DNA from: JAYSFC01 sp041913505
Lineage (GTDB): Bacteria; Pseudomonadota; Gammaproteobacteria; Burkholderiales; Burkholderiaceae_C
Assembly: GCA_041913505.1 (NCBI GenBank)
Contig: JAYSFC010000157.1
Coordinates: 1 to 6,799 of the forward strand
Direction of reading: 5' to 3'
DNA: 6,799 bases
Shown: one piece after another, positions 4,735-6,799 of the stretch
How positions within the stretch are numbered: position 1 is the stretch's first letter
Layout: every line of letters starts with the position of its first letter
Notes under the pieces: model-generated
Database searches by the model: none
Seen by the model: the letters and a program-made list of their open reading frames with translations, nothing else
What the model was told of the DNA's origin: nothing
Program-made: the position numbers and the translations under genes

Positions 4735-6471
4735 TCAGAGTACCTCGCTCGCAAAGTCGGCCAGGCGCGAGCGCTCGCCGCGCGCGAGCGTGATGTGGCC
4801 GCTGTGGGGCCAGCCCTTGAACTTGTCGACGGCGAAAGTCAGGCCGGAGGAGCCTTCCGTGAGGTAGGGGGTGTCGATCTGCGCGAGGTTGCCCATGCAG
4901 ATGATCTTGGTGCCGGGGCCTGCGCGCGTGATGAGCGTCTTCATCTGCTTGGGCGTAAGGTTCTGTGCCTCGTCGATGATGACGTACTTGCTCATGAACG
5001 TGCGCCCGCGCATGAAGTTCATGCTCTTGATCTTGATGCGGCTGCGGATCAGCTCGTTGGTGGCCGCGCGGCCCCATTCGCCTGCGTTGCCGCCGTCGCC
5101 CTTGGCCAGGAACTCGAGGTTATCGTCGAGCGCGCCCATCCAGGGGCCCATCTTCTCCTCCTCGGTGCCGGGCAGGAAGCCGATGTCCTCGCCTACGCTC
5201 ACGGTGGCGCGGGTCATGATGATCTCGGTGTAGCGGCGTTCGTCGAGCACCTGCGTGAGGCCCGCGGCCAGTGCCATGAGCGTCTTGCCCGTGCCGGCCG
5301 TGCCGGTGAGCGTGACGAAATCCACCTCCGGGTCCATGAGCAGGTTCATCGCGAAGTTCTGCTCGCGGTTGCGTGTGGTCACGCCCCACACCGCATTCTT
5401 GGCGTGGCCGTAGTCCTTGAGGGTTTCGAGCACGGCGGTCTTGTCGCGGATCTCGGTCACGCGCGCGAACAGACTGGGCTCGCCGGGCGCCTCGAAATAG
5501 ACGAACTGGTTGATCATGAGGCTGCCCACCACCGAGCCGCCGATGCGGTAGTAAGTGTGGGCGCCGCTTTGCCAGCTTTCCACGTTCTTGCCGGCCTTGC
5601 TCCAGAAATCGGGCGGCAGCGCGAGCACGCCGGAGTAGAGCAGGTCGCCGTCCTCGAGCGCCTTGTCGTTCTGGTAGTCCTCGGCTGGCAGGCCCAGGGC
5701 GCGCGCCTTGACGCGCATGTTGATGTCCTTGGACACCAGCACCACCTCGCGCGGTGCGAATTGCGCGCGCAGCGCCTCCACCACGCCGAGGATCTGGTTA
5801 TCCGCCTTGCCCTGCGGCAGGCTCGTGGGCAGGGCGTAGTGCAGCGTCGCGGTCTGGAAGAACAGGTGGCCGCCCGCGGCGCGCTGACCCGTGGCGTCGA
5901 GGCGGATGCCCTGGCTCATGTCCGCGCCCTGCGTGGCCGCGAGCGCGTCGAGCGTTCGGCTGACCTGGCGGCCGTTGCGCGCCACTTCGGTCATGCCCTT
6001 CTTGTGGGCGTCGAGCTCCTCGAGCACGATCATCGGAAGGAAGATGTCGTGCTCCTCGAAGCGGAACAGGCTCGTCGGGTCGTGCAGCAGCACGTTGGTG
6101 TCGAGCACGAAGAGCTTGGACGGCCCCGTGGCGCGGACTTTGCGGGCGCGTGTGGCGGTCGCGGGGGCTGCAGCCGCTGGCGTGGCGACGGGCGTGCGTT
6201 GGGCGGCTGGAGCGGGCTTGGGTGCGGCGGGGGAGGCTGGCTCCGTGACGGTGCGGGCGCGCGCCTTGGGCGCGCGGGGGGCGCCCAAGGCTGTCGCGAT
6301 GTCTGCGCTGGCCGCGGCGGCTTTGCGCGTTGTCTTGCGCGCAGCGGGCAGAGGCGCTGCTGCGGCGGCTCCATCGGCTTCGAGGGCGGGTTCGGCGCCA
6401 CCGTGGGCGGAAGTGAAGGCTTGGGGGGCCAGCAGCGCAGCGCGCCGGGTCGGTGCGGGAGGCAGGGGCAT
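4735..6471 (-). CDS. phoH: PIN domain-PhoH ATPase fusion (PhoH2/YlaK-type predicted RNase/helicase)
   Basis: The 578-residue protein joins a PIN nuclease-like domain to a PhoH ATPase, the layout of PhoH2/YlaK proteins, for which mycobacterial members show ATP-dependent RNA unwinding and cleavage. Residues 1-116 are low-complexity, rich in Ala, Pro, Arg and Lys. The PIN domain (about 118-270) keeps the acidic residues expected for a metal site: D124 in FVLDTNVLLHD, E151/E152/D154 in VLEELDAH, D224 in GKADNQIL and D249 in VSKDINMR. A middle region (271-365) leads to the PhoH domain with Walker A GTAGTGKT (390-397), VGEDIGFLPGTEEEKMGPW (426-444), Walker B VIIDEAQN (497-504) and GNLAQIDTPYL (527-537). 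All key residues are present, so it should be active. The start at 6471 is the only Met before the PIN domain; its Shine-Dalgarno is poor. The cytoplasmic substrate in this organism is unknown. It is coupled to the membrane-protein gene downstream. Confidence 0.95.
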   Translation of the reverse strand: MPLPPAPTRRAALLAPQAFTSAHGGAEPALEADGAAAAAPLPAARKTTRKAAAASADIATALGAPRAPKARARTVTEPASPAAPKPAPAAQRTPVATPAAAAPATATRARKVRATGPSKLFVLDTNVLLHDPTSLFRFEEHDIFLPMIVLEELDAHKKGMTEVARNGRQVSRTLDALAATQGADMSQGIRLDATGQRAAGGHLFFQTATLHYALPTSLPQGKADNQILGVVEALRAQFAPREVVLVSKDINMRVKARALGLPAEDYQNDKALEDGDLLYSGVLALPPDFWSKAGKNVESWQSGAHTYYRIGGSVVGSLMINQFVYFEAPGEPSLFARVTEIRDKTAVLETLKDYGHAKNAVWGVTTRNREQNFAMNLLMDPEVDFVTLTGTAGTGKTLMALAAGLTQVLDERRYTEIIMTRATVSVGEDIGFLPGTEEEKMGPWMGALDDNLEFLAKGDGGNAGEWGRAATNELIRSRIKIKSMNFMRGRTFMSKYVIIDEAQNLTPKQMKTLITRAGPGTKIICMGNLAQIDTPYLTEGSSGLTFAVDKFKGWPHSGHITLARGERSRLADFASEVL

Positions 6472-6503
6472 GGTGGCGGGGCCTAGGAAGTCGGTTCAGA
6501 AAG

Positions 6504-6537
6504 CAAGAAGCCGCCAGGCGAACCAGGCGGCTTCTTG
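6504..6537 (-). terminator. Hairpin between bcp and phoH, probable bcp terminator
   Basis: CAAGAAGCCGCC (6537-6526 on the minus strand) pairs perfectly over 12 bases with GGCGGCTTCTTG (6515-6504) around a 10-base loop. In the direction of bcp transcription the stem is followed by CTTTCTG, a weak U-rich tail. It lies 99 bases after the bcp stop and 32 bases before the phoH start. If phoH is transcribed from the candidate promoter near 6585, the hairpin falls in the phoH leader and could act as an attenuator instead. Confidence 0.65.
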
Positions 6538-6579
6538 GGGAGATGGGAGCGTCGCGTTCTTCAACAGCATCGAGGCCCC

Positions 6580-6611
6580 ATTATGCATATTCCCCATGAC
6601 GTTCCGCGCAA
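6580..6611 (-). promoter_or_regulatory. Possible phoH promoter
   Basis: The only AT-rich patch in the 165-base gap (6580-6591) reads on the minus strand as ATATGCATAAT. CATAAT (6585-6580) is a 5/6 match to the -10 box. The -35 is poor: TTGCGC (6611-6606) stands 20 bases away from it, or 16 bases from the weaker TATGCA (6589-6584). Low confidence; phoH might also be read from the bcp promoter. Confidence 0.3.
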
Positions 6612-6625
6612 TGCGCGGCATGGGG
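6592..6625 (-). other. Interrupted palindrome between bcp and phoH
   Basis: CCCCATG (6592-6598) pairs with CATGGGG (6619-6625), and inside it CCGCGC (6604-6609) pairs with GCGCGG (6613-6618) around an AAT loop; five bases (6599-6603) bulge on one side. It begins 11 bases after the bcp stop. No T run follows on either strand, so it is not a standard terminator. It could be an mRNA 3'-end stability hairpin for bcp or an operator beside the possible phoH promoter. Confidence 0.45.
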
Positions 6626-6636
6626 CGTGCGGGGGC

Positions 6637-6799
6637 TCAGGCCGCCTTCTTGAGGGCCTTGAGCGACTTGACGGCCTTGAGAACCTCGTCCACATGGCCC
6701 GGCACCTTGAGGCCGCGCCATTCCTGCTGCAGGAGGCCGTCGGGACCGATCAGGAAGGTGCTGCGCTCGATGCCCTTGACCTTCTTGCCGTACATGATC
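6637..6799 (-). CDS. bcp: Thioredoxin-dependent thiol peroxidase Bcp/PrxQ, C-terminal end, runs off window
   Basis: The last 53 residues plus stop are present. They read MYGKKVKGIERSTFLIGPDG near the window edge and then LLQQEWRGLKVPGHVDEVLKAV before a lysine-rich tail ending LKKAA. The Y-G-K-K-x-x-G-I-x-R-S-T-F-L-I-x-x-x-G pattern is the C-terminal part of the peroxiredoxin fold in the Bcp/PrxQ family, which reduces hydrogen and organic peroxides in the cytoplasm using thioredoxin. The catalytic peroxidatic cysteine and the start lie outside the window and cannot be checked. The gene runs in the same direction as phoH, but a 165-base gap with two hairpins separates them, so they are probably separate units. 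Confidence in the family is high; assignment to Bcp and not another AhpC/TSA-type protein rests on the R-S-T-F motif and neighbours. Confidence 0.9.
   Translation of the reverse strand, partial: IMYGKKVKGIERSTFLIGPDGLLQQEWRGLKVPGHVDEVLKAVKSLKALKKAA

Noticed and set aside
4733..5077. N-terminal extension of the small membrane protein into phoH
   Set aside because: The extension is a His- and Arg-rich out-of-frame reading of the phoH ATPase domain; the coupled ATG at 4732 is the sensible start.
4795..6486. A 563-residue open frame on the plus strand across phoH
   Set aside because: It is the antisense shadow of phoH, produced by GC-rich third positions. The translation is a His-, Val-, Gly- and Ala-rich low-complexity string with no recognisable domain, while the minus-strand frame has complete PIN and PhoH motifs.
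6541..6574. Sigma-32-like promoter for phoH (GTTGAAG and TCCCATCT on the minus strand)
   Set aside because: The -10 resembles the consensus but the -35 has two mismatches and the spacer is only 10 bases, too short for RpoH.

Overview
The window is a GC-rich stretch of housekeeping chromosome from a betaproteobacterium, most likely family Comamonadaceae (Acidovorax, Diaphorobacter, Alicycliphilus or Comamonas type). The reasons are protein-level resemblance of PriB, GrpE and the PIN-PhoH protein to my memory of that family, the rpsF-priB-rpsR-rplI order followed by dnaB, and a hairpin repeat after dnaB that looks like an intergenic element common in that family. The genus call is inference; no database was searched.

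Layout. Positions 1-1017 (minus strand): heat-shock genes grpE then dnaK, with dnaK cut by the window edge after 130 residues. Positions 1018-1272: a divergent control region with a clear sigma-32 promoter reading left into grpE, a sigma-70 promoter reading right into rpsF, and a folded rpsF leader that may be the S6:S18 autoregulatory element. Positions 1273-2723 (plus): ribosomal operon rpsF-priB-rpsR-rplI, closed by a strong hairpin terminator. Positions 2724-2904: dnaB control region with a candidate promoter, one perfect and one near-perfect DnaA box. Positions 2905-4320 (plus): dnaB. Positions 4321-4381: terminator/repeat between convergent units. Positions 4382-6471 (minus): phoH (PIN plus PhoH ATPase) followed two bases later by a small coiled-coil, tail-anchored membrane protein of unknown function. 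Positions 6472-6636: two hairpins and a possible phoH promoter. Positions 6637-6799 (minus): the C-terminal end of a Bcp/PrxQ peroxiredoxin.

How the genes fit together. GrpE is the exchange factor for DnaK. S6 and S18 bind each other on the 30S platform, L9 sits on the 50S subunit, and PriB links the operon to replication restart; DnaB, encoded next, is the helicase that the PriA/PriB primosome helps load. PIN-PhoH is a predicted RNase/ATPase whose downstream membrane partner is uncharacterised. No mobile element, CRISPR array, tRNA, rRNA or defence system is visible. No intergenic stretch exceeds 300 bases. The window is ordinary core genome; the points of interest are regulatory (DnaA boxes near dnaB and dnaK, the rpsF leader, the phoH leader) and the PhoH-coupled membrane protein.
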